This document shows, piece by piece, positions 1-8,271 of a stretch of DNA of 64,000 bases. A model generated the notes under the pieces. That model was not told the DNA's origin. It ran no database searches and worked only from the letters and a program-made list of their open reading frames with translations. This DNA comes from an uncultured Flavobacterium sp. (GTDB lineage Bacteria; Bacteroidota; Bacteroidia; Flavobacteriales; Flavobacteriaceae), in NCBI RefSeq assembly GCF_951805225.1, contig NZ_OX638201.1:5828001-5892000 (forward strand), in the 5' to 3' direction. Position numbers and translations under genes: made by a program. The first letter of the stretch is position 1. Each line of letters starts with the position of its first letter.

Positions 1-1338
1 ATCCTTAACTCTGATGAGGTTTTTGTAGGTAATATCGAGATTAAACCAATTCACATAATCGGCATTAAAAGAAACCGCTTTGATCCCTTTTTTTGTATAA
101 TAATTAATCGCTCCGGCTTGTCCGTAATTGTCGCATAAAACAAGTGTTTTATCTTGATTTGGAAGCGTCGCATAAACAGAATCGGTTTTGCGGGCAAGTT
201 CTTTCCATCCCAACATATCGGCAAAATCTTGTGGCAAAGCGTGATCTTTTCCATCTTCCCAACGAAGCATATCTAATTTTTTGTATTTCTCAGGATGTTT
301 TACAATATACTCAGGACTTTTATTTGGGAAAGCCAAATTGTACATCGGAATAAAAAACAAAAGCGGAATAATGATAAATACAGGTTGCAGAAATCGTTTC
401 CAACCCGTTTTTAAAATATCGGATAGAAAAACAGCTCCAAAAGCAATATAAATAGGATAGAGACCAATTGCATAATAAGCTTTGGCTTTGAAATAAATAA
501 AAATCAGAAGCGTGAAAACAATACTGGTAAAAAAGAATTTAAATTCGGCGAAAGCCTTATAAAATAATAAGGCATATAATCCGGCAAGAATAACAAAAAA
601 GGCGCCAATAAAAAACAGTAATTGATCTTTTAAGAATCCAATGCGATCAACATTGACAAGTTGTGTTTCTGCCAATTCCTTCATATGATGTACGATAGGA
701 AATTGATTGTTGTATTGCCATAAAAGATTCGGAAGAATCAATAATAATCCTAAAAGTAATGCCAGATAAAGGTCTTTTTTGGCTAAAACTTGTCTTTGTT
801 TAGAAAGTAAAAGCGCAGGCAAAAGTCCGAGTAAGAGAAAAAGAATATTGTATTTATTCAAAAAGCCAAAAGCAAAGACTATTGCTCCAATATAAAGCCA
901 TTTTGTTTTTTCGGTAATAAAGTATTGGATAATGACATAATAAAATCCTGTCCAACATAAAACATCCAGCGAATTTGGCTGATATAACATGTTGATTCGC
1001 AATAAAGACGAAAGCAAAATGCAAGTTGCGCCCAAAATCAGCGCATAGAGATTTCCTTTAAGAACTTCAATAGTTTTCCAAACAATAAAAAGTGTCAATG
1101 CACCAAAAAGAGCAGGAATGAATTTTACCCAAAAAACCGAATTTCCAAGTTGATATATAAGGTAAGAAAACCAGGATGTAACCGGCGGAACTGATAAATA
1201 ACCCCAAGCCAAATGATGTGCCTGATCAAGATGAAGATATTCATCGCGTTGCAAATCATATTCAGGACTTATAAGAACGTATTGCAAGACGAATTTTAAA
1301 ATTATAAACCCAATTAAAATTAGAGATTTCTTAGTCAT
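1..1338 (-). CDS. GT39-type membrane glycosyltransferase (3' end beyond window)
   Basis: An open frame of 446 codons starts at an ATG (1336-1338 on the minus strand) and runs off the left edge, so the C-terminus is missing. The protein opens with a hydrophobic segment (MTKKSLILIGFIIL) followed by an acidic loop containing RDEYLHLDQAHH. That arrangement is typical of the first periplasmic loop of ArnT/PMT-like GT-C enzymes, where an acidic residue is catalytic. About ten further hydrophobic segments follow, then a soluble C-terminal part. GT39-family enzymes move a sugar from a polyprenyl-phosphate donor to lipid or protein at the outer face of the inner membrane; the acceptor here is unknown. 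The gene faces away from the sugar locus and is separated from the next leftward gene by a terminator. Confidence 0.8.
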   Translation of the reverse strand, partial: MTKKSLILIGFIILKFVLQYVLISPEYDLQRDEYLHLDQAHHLAWGYLSVPPVTSWFSYLIYQLGNSVFWVKFIPALFGALTLFIVWKTIEVLKGNLYALILGATCILLSSLLRINMLYQPNSLDVLCWTGFYYVIIQYFITEKTKWLYIGAIVFAFGFLNKYNILFLLLGLLPALLLSKQRQVLAKKDLYLALLLGLLLILPNLLWQYNNQFPIVHHMKELAETQLVNVDRIGFLKDQLLFFIGAFFVILAGLYALLFYKAFAEFKFFFTSIVFTLLIFIYFKAKAYYAIGLYPIYIAFGAVFLSDILKTGWKRFLQPVFIIIPLLFFIPMYNLAFPNKSPEYIVKHPEKYKKLDMLRWEDGKDHALPQDFADMLGWKELARKTDSVYATLPNQDKTLVLCDNYGQAGAINYYTKKGIKAVSFNADYVNWFNLDITYKNLIRVKD

Positions 1339-1477
1339 CGAGATTTGGTTTGGTAAGTTTTGGTTGTGTTTTTTTTAGTCTAAATGATTTTGTATCAGTC
1401 CTAAAAATGTATAGCTAATATATAATTTATTTTGGTTTTGTAAGAAATGAAAGTTTTAAGAAATGATATAAAATAAA

Positions 1478-1503
1478 AAAGCTCCAGATTTCTCTGAAGC
1501 TTT
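1478..1503 (-). terminator. Dispersed GAAA-loop terminator, copy 1 (family A)
   Basis: Read on the minus strand this is AAAGCTTCAGA, loop GAAA, TCTGGAGCTTT, then a T run: a hairpin with one T-G wobble and a GNRA-type loop. It sits just after the leftward genes 2525-1522 and should end their transcript. Near-identical copies occur at 37343, 55440, 61663 and 63979. Confidence 0.8.
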
Positions 1504-1521
1504 GTTTTGTATAATTTATTT

Positions 1522-1960
1522 CTACATTGATTTAATCCACCACATCATTGTCTCTGCTTTATCTCGTCTTTCATTAGATTCAAAAGAATCATCTAAAATT
1601 GATAAAAGCTCATTGTTTAAATCCTCTTTTTTATAATTATTGAAAAGCCAAAAAGGCATATCTCTTATACTTTGTATTCCAGTTTTCTAATATTTCGTTT
1701 AGAATCGATTTCAAATCTATGTCCGATTTAGGATTGACATTAGTTAGAATTTTTCCTGCATACAATTGATCAACATATAAAGTTTCGTTTCTATCCTTAT
1801 TATTAAAAACTTTAATAACACTTTCCAGAATTATTTCATCAGATACTTTTGGCAATAACTTCATAAGTTGTCTGAGTCTCAAATCTCCTAATTTCTCCGT
1901 TAGATCAACGCAAAGAAAAATTTCTTTGATTAAATCGTCTGAGGATTTTGGAGTTTTCAT
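1522..1960 (-). pseudogene. Frameshifted hypothetical protein
   Basis: Translation from 1960 gives 107 residues and stops at 1637. The +1 frame continues cleanly as GIQSIRDMPFWLFNN and on to MMWWIKSM, ending at the TAG at 1522-1524. The two halves join if one A is removed from the AAAA run (plus-strand TTTT at 1683-1686), giving ILETGIQSIRDMPFW across the junction and about 145 residues in total. I do not recognise the family; the protein is acidic and helical, without signal peptide or membrane segment. It lies 7 bp downstream of the DUF4494 gene, so the two are probably co-transcribed. Either the gene is genuinely broken or the base call in the homopolymer is wrong. Confidence 0.75.
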
Positions 1961-1967
1961 AGAATAG

Positions 1968-2525
1968 TTACTCTTCTAAAGCAGTTTCAAATTCCATGTG
2001 ATCGATCGTTTCTACTGCAGGTTGTGCAGGTTGTGCAGGTTTTGAAGCTTTCAATGCATTGAATCTTTCTAATTGTTCTGTTTCTCCTTCTTCACCGCTG
2101 AAATAAGGGAAAACATCCATAATTGGAGATTCAGAAACAGCAGGAATTGAATATTCTCCCATCGTAGTTTGCATCACGTGAAGCGTATTGTCATAAGCTT
2201 CTCTCACATCATTTGCCTGAACCAAAAGATACATATTCGATTTTCTTTCTTTACCGCTTTCTTCGTCGTAAGCCATCAAAGTTACTTTTGATTTAAACCA
2301 ACGATCTGCATTTTCAAAAGGATGAATTTCGGCATAATTAGCCACTTTTATATTCGTGATTTTAAATTCTTCACTGATATAAGCTGCCATCTCTTCATTA
2401 ATTCTTTTTTCGGCTTCGGTATAAGATAATGCATCTACCAAATAAGGTTCTGTTAGAACTTTTTGTCCTCCGGTTTCGTCCGTCTTTCTATATTTTACTT
2501 TGCATTCGTACCAAGTTGCGCTCAT
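1968..2525 (-). CDS. DUF4494 domain-containing protein
   Basis: A 185-residue cytoplasmic protein. The N-terminal stretch MSATWYECKVKYRKTDETGG and the phrase VDALSYTEAEKRINEEM are characteristic of the DUF4494 family, widespread and single-copy in Bacteroidota but of unknown function. The C-terminal 35 residues are low-complexity and Pro/Ala-rich (KPAQPAQPAV). There is no signal peptide or membrane helix. The gene is first in a short leftward unit with the frameshifted gene downstream; the AT-rich region above 2525 should hold the promoter. Confidence 0.85.
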   Translation of the reverse strand: MSATWYECKVKYRKTDETGGQKVLTEPYLVDALSYTEAEKRINEEMAAYISEEFKITNIKVANYAEIHPFENADRWFKSKVTLMAYDEESGKERKSNMYLLVQANDVREAYDNTLHVMQTTMGEYSIPAVSESPIMDVFPYFSGEEGETEQLERFNALKASKPAQPAQPAVETIDHMEFETALEE

Positions 2526-2683
2526 CTTCTTTAATTTTTAAGGATGCCAAAGATAGATTTTACAGGAAAAAAAACTCTTAAATATTGAAATAGATATTCA
2601 CAAATTTGGGGTTATTTTAATAACATGCTGAATATCTGTTAGTTGAAAATAGTTAGAGAAATTTCTATAAGATTGGATATAAA

Positions 2684-3085
2684 CTACTTTTCTGATTCAT
2701 TTTTATGGAATGTAAAAAACTCAAAAAAGCCAAGAAGTATAACCCAGATTGAAAAACCATATATAATAATCTGCCAATAATCAAATTGATATTTTTCTAA
2801 TCCCCACGAAGCTTTTGGCTGTATGAATTTTAAATAGGCAAAATAAAAACCGATAAGAATGGTGAGAGTTCCAATGCTATATTTCAAGATTTTAGATGGA
2901 GTTGATTTGGTAATTTCTTTGTAGAAAATCACAAAAAATGAAATGACATATATAGAAAGGAAGACATGGAAAAGCGAAATCTTATCAATAAAAACGACTC
3001 TCAGAAGTTCTACAAAGCCAAGAAGTATGAAAGCTATTCTTGATATTATCCAAAAATTGTAGGTGCTTGAGTAGAATTTCTTCAT
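2684..3085 (-). CDS. Small integral membrane protein, unknown function
   Basis: A 133-residue protein with four hydrophobic segments (about residues 10-30, 38-57, 68-87 and 106-126) and short charged loops, ending in a charged tail (HKNESEK). No family recognised. It lies alone between DUF4494 and the GH97 gene, on the opposite strand to the latter. The start is the ATG at 3083-3085. Composition matches the neighbours and nothing ties it to the sugar locus. Confidence 0.7.
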   Translation of the reverse strand: MKKFYSSTYNFWIISRIAFILLGFVELLRVVFIDKISLFHVFLSIYVISFFVIFYKEITKSTPSKILKYSIGTLTILIGFYFAYLKFIQPKASWGLEKYQFDYWQIIIYGFSIWVILLGFFEFFTFHKNESEK

Positions 3086-3280
3086 TATATATAAGTTTTA
3101 ATTTTAAGGACTAATATAGATATTTATAATTGTATTTGGATGTAGTTTAATTAGGAAAATGGTCTAAAATATATTGTGTATTTGAGTTTTTTTAAGGTAA
3201 TAATTGTAAAGAATACTTTCTTGGTAATGTCATAATTACACATTTTTTTTCTTTAAGGAAATCCGTTTCATAAAATTTAT

Positions 3281-3305
3281 TATGTTTGCTAAATCGATTT
3301 AGCAA
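3281..3305 (+). promoter_or_regulatory. GH97 promoter with perfect 20-bp palindromic operator
   Basis: TATGTTTG (3281-3288) fits the Bacteroidota -7 box TAnnTTTG. It is overlapped by the perfect palindrome TTGCTAAATCGATTTAGCAA (3286-3305), ending 21 bp before the GH97 ATG at 3327. The core CTAAATCGATTTAG matches the sites beside lacI and susC, so LacI binding here would block the start region. The site is seen; the regulator assignment is inferred. Confidence 0.75.
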
Positions 3306-3326
3306 TTCTTGAAACCACCTTCATTT

Positions 3327-5426
3327 ATGAAAAATATATTCCTTATCTGTCTTTTTGTTATTTCTAATGCTTTCCTAAATGCTCAGGAATTAAAATCTCC
3401 GGATGGAAATCTGGTTTTGAGATTCAAATTAAATGAAGCCGGAACGCCAATTTATACTTTAAGTTTTAAGAATAAAGAAGTAATCAAAGAAAGTAAATTA
3501 GGTTTTATTCTGAAATCGGATATTATATTCAATAAAGATTTCCAGATTACAGATACAAAATTTCAATCCGAAAATAGTACTTGGAAACCGGTTTTAGGAG
3601 AACAAAAAGAAATTAGAAATCAATATAATGAATTGAAAGCTGATCTTGTTCAGAATAAAAGCAAGCGAAAGATTTCGATTTATTTCCGCTTGTTTAATGA
3701 TGGTTTAGGTTTTAGATATGAATTTCCCGTGCAGGATAATTTGCGCCATTTTATAATTCAGGAAGAAACAACGGAGTTTAATTTAACGGGAGATCATAAA
3801 CTTTTCTGGATTCCGGGAGATTATGATACTAACGAATATAGTTATACAACGTCTAAAATATCTGAGATGCAATCTCTGGTTTATAATGCAACTCATGTTT
3901 CGCTTGCAGCACAAACTACGATTAAAAATCTGGCGACACAAACGCCTTTGATGATGAAGACAAACGAAGGACTTTATATTAATATTCATGAAGCGGCTTT
4001 GAAAAATTATCCGGCAATGTGTTTGAATGTTGATGATAAAACTTTTTCGCTGAGTTCACATCTTGTTCCTGACGCTGTTGGGAATAAAGGATATATTCAA
4101 ACGGGAAGTTTTACGCCTTGGCGAACGATTGTTGTGAGCGATGATGCAAGAAATATTCTGGCTTCAAAAATGATTTTGAACCTAAATGAACCTTGCAATT
4201 TTGAAGATACTTCATGGATAAAACCCGTTAAATATATTGGTGTTTGGTGGGAATATTTTACTGGCGGAGGTTCGACTTGGGCATATTCAGATAATCAGGA
4301 TGTTGTTATTGATCAGACAGATTTCTCTAAATTAAAACCCAATAATACGCACGGAGCAAATACAAAACATGTAAAAGAATATATAGATTTTGCAGCTACA
4401 AATGGTTTTAATGCCGTTTTGGTAGAAGGATGGAATGAAGGTTGGGAGGATAATACGGCTTTTAAGAAAGAACGAATTTATAGTTTTACCAAAGCATATC
4501 CGGATTTTGATGTAAAAGATTTAAGTGATTATGCTGCAAAAAAGAACGTAAAAATTATCATGCATCATGAAACGACATCTTCAACTGCGGAATATGAGCG
4601 ACAATTAAATGATGCTTTAAATTTTATGGTTGATAACAATTATAATGCTGTAAAAACGGGTTATGTTGGGCCAATTATTCCAAGAGGAGAACATCATGAC
4701 GGACAACAAATGGTGAATCATTATACGTATGTAGCCAAAGAAGCGGCGAAGCATAAAATCATGGTAGATTCGCATGAAGCCGTTCGTCCTACGGGTTTAC
4801 ATCGCACATATCCAAACTGGTTTGCGCAAGAATCGGCGCGAGGAACTGAGTTTGAATCGATGGAAGGAATTCATCCAGATCACACTACAATTTTGCCTTT
4901 TACAAGATTAATGGGCGGTCCGATGGATTATACGCCGGGAATTTTTCAGGGAGATTTATCGGTTTACGGATCTAAGAAAAATAAGCTGAGTACAACGCTT
5001 GTCAAACAATTGGCGCTTTATGTTACGATGTATAGTCCGTTGCAAATGGCTGCTGATTTACCGGAAAATTATATGCGTTTTAATGATGCATTTCAGTTTA
5101 TAAAAGATGTTGCGCTCGATTGGGACGAAACCTATATTCTTGAAGCTGAACCTGGAGATTATATCACAATCGCCAGAAAAACAAAAGGAAAAGAAGAATG
5201 GTTTGTGGGTGGAATAACGGATGAAAATGCACGTATTGCGACAATTGATTTTAGTTTTCTTCCAAAAGGGAAATCTTATATTGCAACGATTTACGAAGAC
5301 GGAAAAACAGCCGATTATAAAACTAATCCGAAATCTTATACTATTCGAAAAATAAGCGTAAATAGTAAAACTAAGTTGAAACAAAAACTTGCGTCAAGCG
5401 GAGGAGTTGCTATTTCTGTAAAGTAA
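3327..5426 (+). CDS. GH97 glycoside hydrolase (inverting, SusB-like)
   Basis: A periplasmic alpha-glucosidase-type enzyme. The ATG at 3327 is preferred over an upstream in-frame TTG because it places a clean signal peptide (MKNIFLICLFVISNAFLNAQ) at the N-terminus. The GH97 N-terminal beta domain (SPDGNLVLRF) is followed by the barrel (GVWWEYFTGGGSTWAYS). Counting from this start, E415 (HHE), E484 (SHEAVRPTG), E502 and E508 (QESARGTEFE) keep exactly the spacing of the calcium and catalytic glutamates of Bacteroides SusB. The position that is an Asp nucleophile in retaining GH97 enzymes is Gly (VKTGYVG), which marks the inverting group. A perfect LacI-type palindrome overlaps the promoter. In an N-glycan pathway it might remove alpha-glucose caps, or it may serve a separate alpha-glucan; the substrate is not settled. 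Confidence 0.92.
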   Translation: MKNIFLICLFVISNAFLNAQELKSPDGNLVLRFKLNEAGTPIYTLSFKNKEVIKESKLGFILKSDIIFNKDFQITDTKFQSENSTWKPVLGEQKEIRNQYNELKADLVQNKSKRKISIYFRLFNDGLGFRYEFPVQDNLRHFIIQEETTEFNLTGDHKLFWIPGDYDTNEYSYTTSKISEMQSLVYNATHVSLAAQTTIKNLATQTPLMMKTNEGLYINIHEAALKNYPAMCLNVDDKTFSLSSHLVPDAVGNKGYIQTGSFTPWRTIVVSDDARNILASKMILNLNEPCNFEDTSWIKPVKYIGVWWEYFTGGGSTWAYSDNQDVVIDQTDFSKLKPNNTHGANTKHVKEYIDFAATNGFNAVLVEGWNEGWEDNTAFKKERIYSFTKAYPDFDVKDLSDYAAKKNVKIIMHHETTSSTAEYERQLNDALNFMVDNNYNAVKTGYVGPIIPRGEHHDGQQMVNHYTYVAKEAAKHKIMVDSHEAVRPTGLHRTYPNWFAQESARGTEFESMEGIHPDHTTILPFTRLMGGPMDYTPGIFQGDLSVYGSKKNKLSTTLVKQLALYVTMYSPLQMAADLPENYMRFNDAFQFIKDVALDWDETYILEAEPGDYITIARKTKGKEEWFVGGITDENARIATIDFSFLPKGKSYIATIYEDGKTADYKTNPKSYTIRKISVNSKTKLKQKLASSGGVAISVK

Positions 5427-5434
5427 AAAATTGT

Positions 5435-5547
5435 ACGCGGATGACACGGATTCGCTATCGCGAAAACACGGATTTTTTTCAAATACTAGAAGAAAAAAAT
5501 CCGTTTTTATCAGCGTCTTTCCGCAAGGAAATCCGTGTCATCCGCGT
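5435..5547. repeat. Long imperfect inverted repeat (REP-like)
   Basis: Arms 5435-5452 and 5530-5547 are perfect 18-bp complements (ACGCGGATGACACGGATT and its reverse complement). A second nested pair (ACACGGATTTTTTT against AAAAAAATCCGT) lies inside. The 113-bp structure sits between GH97 and manA and may act as a terminator or mRNA stabiliser. A degenerate related piece (CCGTATCATCCGTGGCC) occurs near 15478. Confidence 0.8.
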
Positions 5548-5650
5548 GCCATCTTTTTGCGTAATTTTAAACAAGATTTGCTAAAATGAATTAGTGAGGA
5601 TTTGTGTAGTTTGCGGCAAAAAAATAGATATTAATTTAAAAAACATAAAA

Positions 5651-6619
5651 ATGAGCATAAAGAATTATCCTTTGCAATTTGAACCAATTTTGAAAGAGAG
5701 AATTTGGGGCGGAGAAAAATTAAATACAGTTCTTAATAAACCAATCGTTTCGAAAATTACAGGAGAAAGTTGGGAATTATCTACTGTAGAAGGAGATGTA
5801 AGCGTTGTTGCGAATGGTAAATTAAAAGGAAAATCATTAACAGAATTAATTGAAAAATCTCCAAAAGCAATTTTAGGAACGAAACTTTACGAACGATTTG
5901 GGAATCAGTTTCCGCTATTGTTTAAATATCTTGATGCTCGTGAAGATTTATCAATACAGGTTCATCCAAATGATAAATTGGCAAAAGAACGTCATAATTC
6001 TTTTGGTAAAACCGAAATGTGGTATGTAATGCAAGCCGACGCTGACGCAAGAATTATTGTAGGTTTTAAAGAAGATTCAAGCAAAGAAGAATATCTGGAA
6101 AATCTAAACAATAATACATTGGTTTCGATTTTGGACGATGTAAAAGCCAAAGCCGGAGATGTATTTTTTCTGGAAACAGGAACGGTTCATGCGATTGGAG
6201 CGGGATTGGTCGTTGCCGAGATTCAGCAAACATCGGATATTACGTATCGTTTGTATGATTTTGATAGAGTAGATGCTCAGGGAAATAAACGAGAATTGCA
6301 TGTAGATTTGGCACTTGATGCAATTAATTATAATAAAGTAGATACACATAAAAAGTACGAAACGATTCAAAATCAATCAAATGTTGTGGTTGATTGTCCT
6401 TATTTTACAACGAATTTTATTCCGCTTGACGGAACAATTGATGTAAGTAGAAACGGCGAAACATTTACGGTTTATATGTGTATTGAAGGTTCTTTTGGAA
6501 TTAGATATGAGAATGAAATTTATAAATATGAGAAAGGAGATACCGTTTTATTACCTGCAGATATAACTAATTATATGTTAGACGGTTATGCTTATGTTTT
6601 AGAAGTCTTTATTTCTTAA
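5651..6619 (+). CDS. manA: Mannose-6-phosphate isomerase, type I
   Basis: Converts mannose-6-phosphate to fructose-6-phosphate in the cytoplasm and so feeds mannose released by the neighbouring mannosidases into glycolysis. The protein has 322 residues from the ATG at 5651; the frame extends upstream to 5594, but that extension is not conserved-looking and MSIKNYPLQFEPILKERIWGG is the usual N-terminus. Zinc ligands are visible: Q103 and H105 (IQVHPND), E122 (KTEMWY) and H180 (TVHAIGAG). The length is that of the short bacterial form. It lies between GH97 and lacI, supporting one mannose-glycan regulon. Confidence 0.93.
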   Translation: MSIKNYPLQFEPILKERIWGGEKLNTVLNKPIVSKITGESWELSTVEGDVSVVANGKLKGKSLTELIEKSPKAILGTKLYERFGNQFPLLFKYLDAREDLSIQVHPNDKLAKERHNSFGKTEMWYVMQADADARIIVGFKEDSSKEEYLENLNNNTLVSILDDVKAKAGDVFFLETGTVHAIGAGLVVAEIQQTSDITYRLYDFDRVDAQGNKRELHVDLALDAINYNKVDTHKKYETIQNQSNVVVDCPYFTTNFIPLDGTIDVSRNGETFTVYMCIEGSFGIRYENEIYKYEKGDTVLLPADITNYMLDGYAYVLEVFIS

Positions 6620-6641
6620 GTTAAAGTTTCAATTGAGATAT

Positions 6642-6668
6642 CCTGTAAGGTTTTCAAAACTTTACAGG
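6642..6668. repeat. AAGGTTTTCAAAACCTT palindrome, copy 1
   Basis: CCTGTAAGG, TTTTCAAAAC, then TTTACAGG: a 27-bp near-perfect palindrome of the same family as the pair at 17840 and 17931. It lies 23 bp after the manA stop and could work as a terminator hairpin. Confidence 0.7.
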
Positions 6669-6765
6669 AATTAAAATGAATATTCTGAGCCAATTTTTAG
6701 CTGAATAAATTGTTAAATTATGGCTTTTCGATTTTGCTAAAAAAGCTAAATAAAGATTATTCATA

Positions 6766-6779
6766 CTAAAACGATTAAG
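6766..6779. promoter_or_regulatory. Candidate LacI operator
   Basis: CTAAAACGATTAAG, one base away from the core shared with 3286-3305, 6886 and 8037. It is 185 bp upstream of lacI. Confidence 0.5.
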
Positions 6780-6885
6780 CATGTTTTTGATGTTTAAAAA
6801 TGATAAATGCTGAGATTACCTGTAAATACTAATGATTTGGTGTTTAATTAACTCAAAAAAAATGATTACTCTAAAAAAATAATTA

Positions 6886-6899
6886 CAAAATCGTTTTAG
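6886..6899. promoter_or_regulatory. Candidate LacI operator at the lacI promoter
   Basis: CAAAATCGTTTTAG lies just upstream of the TATATTTG box (6914-6921) in front of lacI, where a bound repressor would control its own gene. The half sites resemble those of the susC-upstream site. Confidence 0.6.
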
Positions 6900-6963
6900 T
6901 AACTATTTTTATATATATTTGTGACACAATTAACAACAAGTTAATAAAAAATTAATTCGCTAA

Positions 6964-7974
6964 ATGAAAAAGATTACTATTAAGGATATTGCCACAGAGG
7001 CGCAAGTGTCTATATCTACTGTATCTTTTGTCATTAATGATAAAGGCGAGAAAATGGGAATCAGTCCTGCAGTAATAAAAAAGGTGCAGGAAGTTGCTGA
7101 AAAGCTTAATTACAGACCCAGCATGATTGCAACTAGTCTTAGGACGGGAAAGACAAGATCGATTGGACTTATTGTTGAAGATATTTCGAATCAATTCTTT
7201 GCAGATCTTGCCAGAGTTATTGAAGATGAGGCTAAAAGCATTGATTACCGAGTTTTTTATTGTAGTACTGGTGGAGATAATGAACGCTCTGAAGAGTTGA
7301 TAAACAGTCTTTTGCAAGCGAATGTGGATGGTTTTATTATTACGCCAACGCAAAATTTGGAAGAGAAAATAGATCTTCTTTTAAAATTGAAAAAACCAGT
7401 TGTATTAGTCGATAGGTATTTTCCCGGACAAAGAGTGAGCCATGTTGTGATGGATAATTACGAAGCTTCAAATACAGCTACAAAATTTTTGATCAATAAA
7501 GGTTCTAAAAAAATTGCCGTTGTAAATAATACTTCTGAAATGGTTCAGATGAAATTACGAGAAGATGGTTATCGCGATGCTTTAAAAGAAGAAGGAATTT
7601 ATGATGAATCACTTGTTCTTCACTTAGATTATAAGAGTTCTGAAGAAAATAAGGTTGCTGATATTTTAAGCTTTTTCGAAAAAAACAAGAATATTGATGC
7701 TGTGTTATTCTTAACGAATTACATGGGACTTGCAGGTCTTCAGGCTTTTAGAAAGATGGGAATTAGCATTCCTGACGATATCTCGGTAATTAGTTTTGAT
7801 GATCATGATAGTTTTAAATTGCATACGCCAACGATTACAGTAATTGCACAGCCAATTGAGGATATTGCTGTTAAATCAATACAGTTGTTAATGAGTCAGA
7901 TGACTGACATGGAGAAATTTGAAGTTGAAAAAAGCCTTAAAAAAGGTAAATTAATAATCCGCGAATCAGTTTGA
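6964..7974 (+). CDS. LacI-family transcriptional regulator
   Basis: A 336-residue one-component sugar sensor. The N-terminal helix-turn-helix and hinge are clear (ITIKDIATEAQVSISTVSFVIND, then LNYRPSMIATSLRTGKTRSIG), followed by a periplasmic-binding-protein-like effector domain with SVISFDDHDSFKLHTPTITV near the end. It probably binds a mannose-derived ligand and controls this locus: near-palindromic CTAAA-CG-TTTAG sites sit upstream of lacI itself, susC and GH97. A LacI regulator, rather than the more usual hybrid two-component or SusR type, next to a SusC/D locus is less common but known in Flavobacteria. The ligand is inferred only. Confidence 0.92.
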   Translation: MKKITIKDIATEAQVSISTVSFVINDKGEKMGISPAVIKKVQEVAEKLNYRPSMIATSLRTGKTRSIGLIVEDISNQFFADLARVIEDEAKSIDYRVFYCSTGGDNERSEELINSLLQANVDGFIITPTQNLEEKIDLLLKLKKPVVLVDRYFPGQRVSHVVMDNYEASNTATKFLINKGSKKIAVVNNTSEMVQMKLREDGYRDALKEEGIYDESLVLHLDYKSSEENKVADILSFFEKNKNIDAVLFLTNYMGLAGLQAFRKMGISIPDDISVISFDDHDSFKLHTPTITVIAQPIEDIAVKSIQLLMSQMTDMEKFEVEKSLKKGKLIIRESV

Positions 7975-8035
7975 TTTTAACGGATGGTGTTTAAAAATTA
8001 AAAAAAGAAACGTTTCGTTTTTTTTTAGTCATTTT

Positions 8036-8051
8036 ACTAAATCGTTTTAGT
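8036..8051. promoter_or_regulatory. Candidate LacI operator upstream of susC
   Basis: ACTAAATCGTTTTAGT, a one-mismatch palindrome 220 bp ahead of the susC start in the 297-bp lacI-susC gap. A shorter GAAACGTTTC palindrome at 8010-8019 lies between the lacI stop and this site and may belong to the lacI terminator. Confidence 0.65.
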
Positions 8052-8271
8052 GAATTTTAGTGGAAGCAAACTGATAATCAGTTATTTTTTTGTTCTGTTT
8101 ACTATATCGATTTCTTAAAATTAGAAAAATGTTTAAGTTGTTATTAAAGGATAGTATTCGAAAGGTGAAAATCTGGAATACCATATTAAAACTGAGTTTA
8201 AATTTTATTACTAATTATTAAAAACAATCACGTTAAAACCAACAAAAATCAAAACAAATAAACCAAAAAAA

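Larger units (their letters stand above)
6620..6963. other. Intergenic region between manA and lacI
   Basis: 344 bp without a gene. It holds a palindromic repeat (6642-6668) that may terminate manA, two operator-like sites (6766-6779 and 6886-6899) and a TAnnTTTG-type box, TATATTTG at 6914-6921, about 43 bp before the lacI ATG. Confidence 0.7.

Noticed and set aside
51..353. Short frames at the left edge on both strands
   Set aside because: They lie inside the truncated GT39 gene, whose long frame is clearly the coding one.
5594..5650. Upstream extension of manA (19 codons)
   Set aside because: The conserved N-terminus begins at 5651 and the extension is unlike any family member.
8010..8019. 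GAAACGTTTC palindrome as an extra LacI operator
   Set aside because: It lacks the CTAAA half site and sits next to a T run, fitting a terminator stem better.
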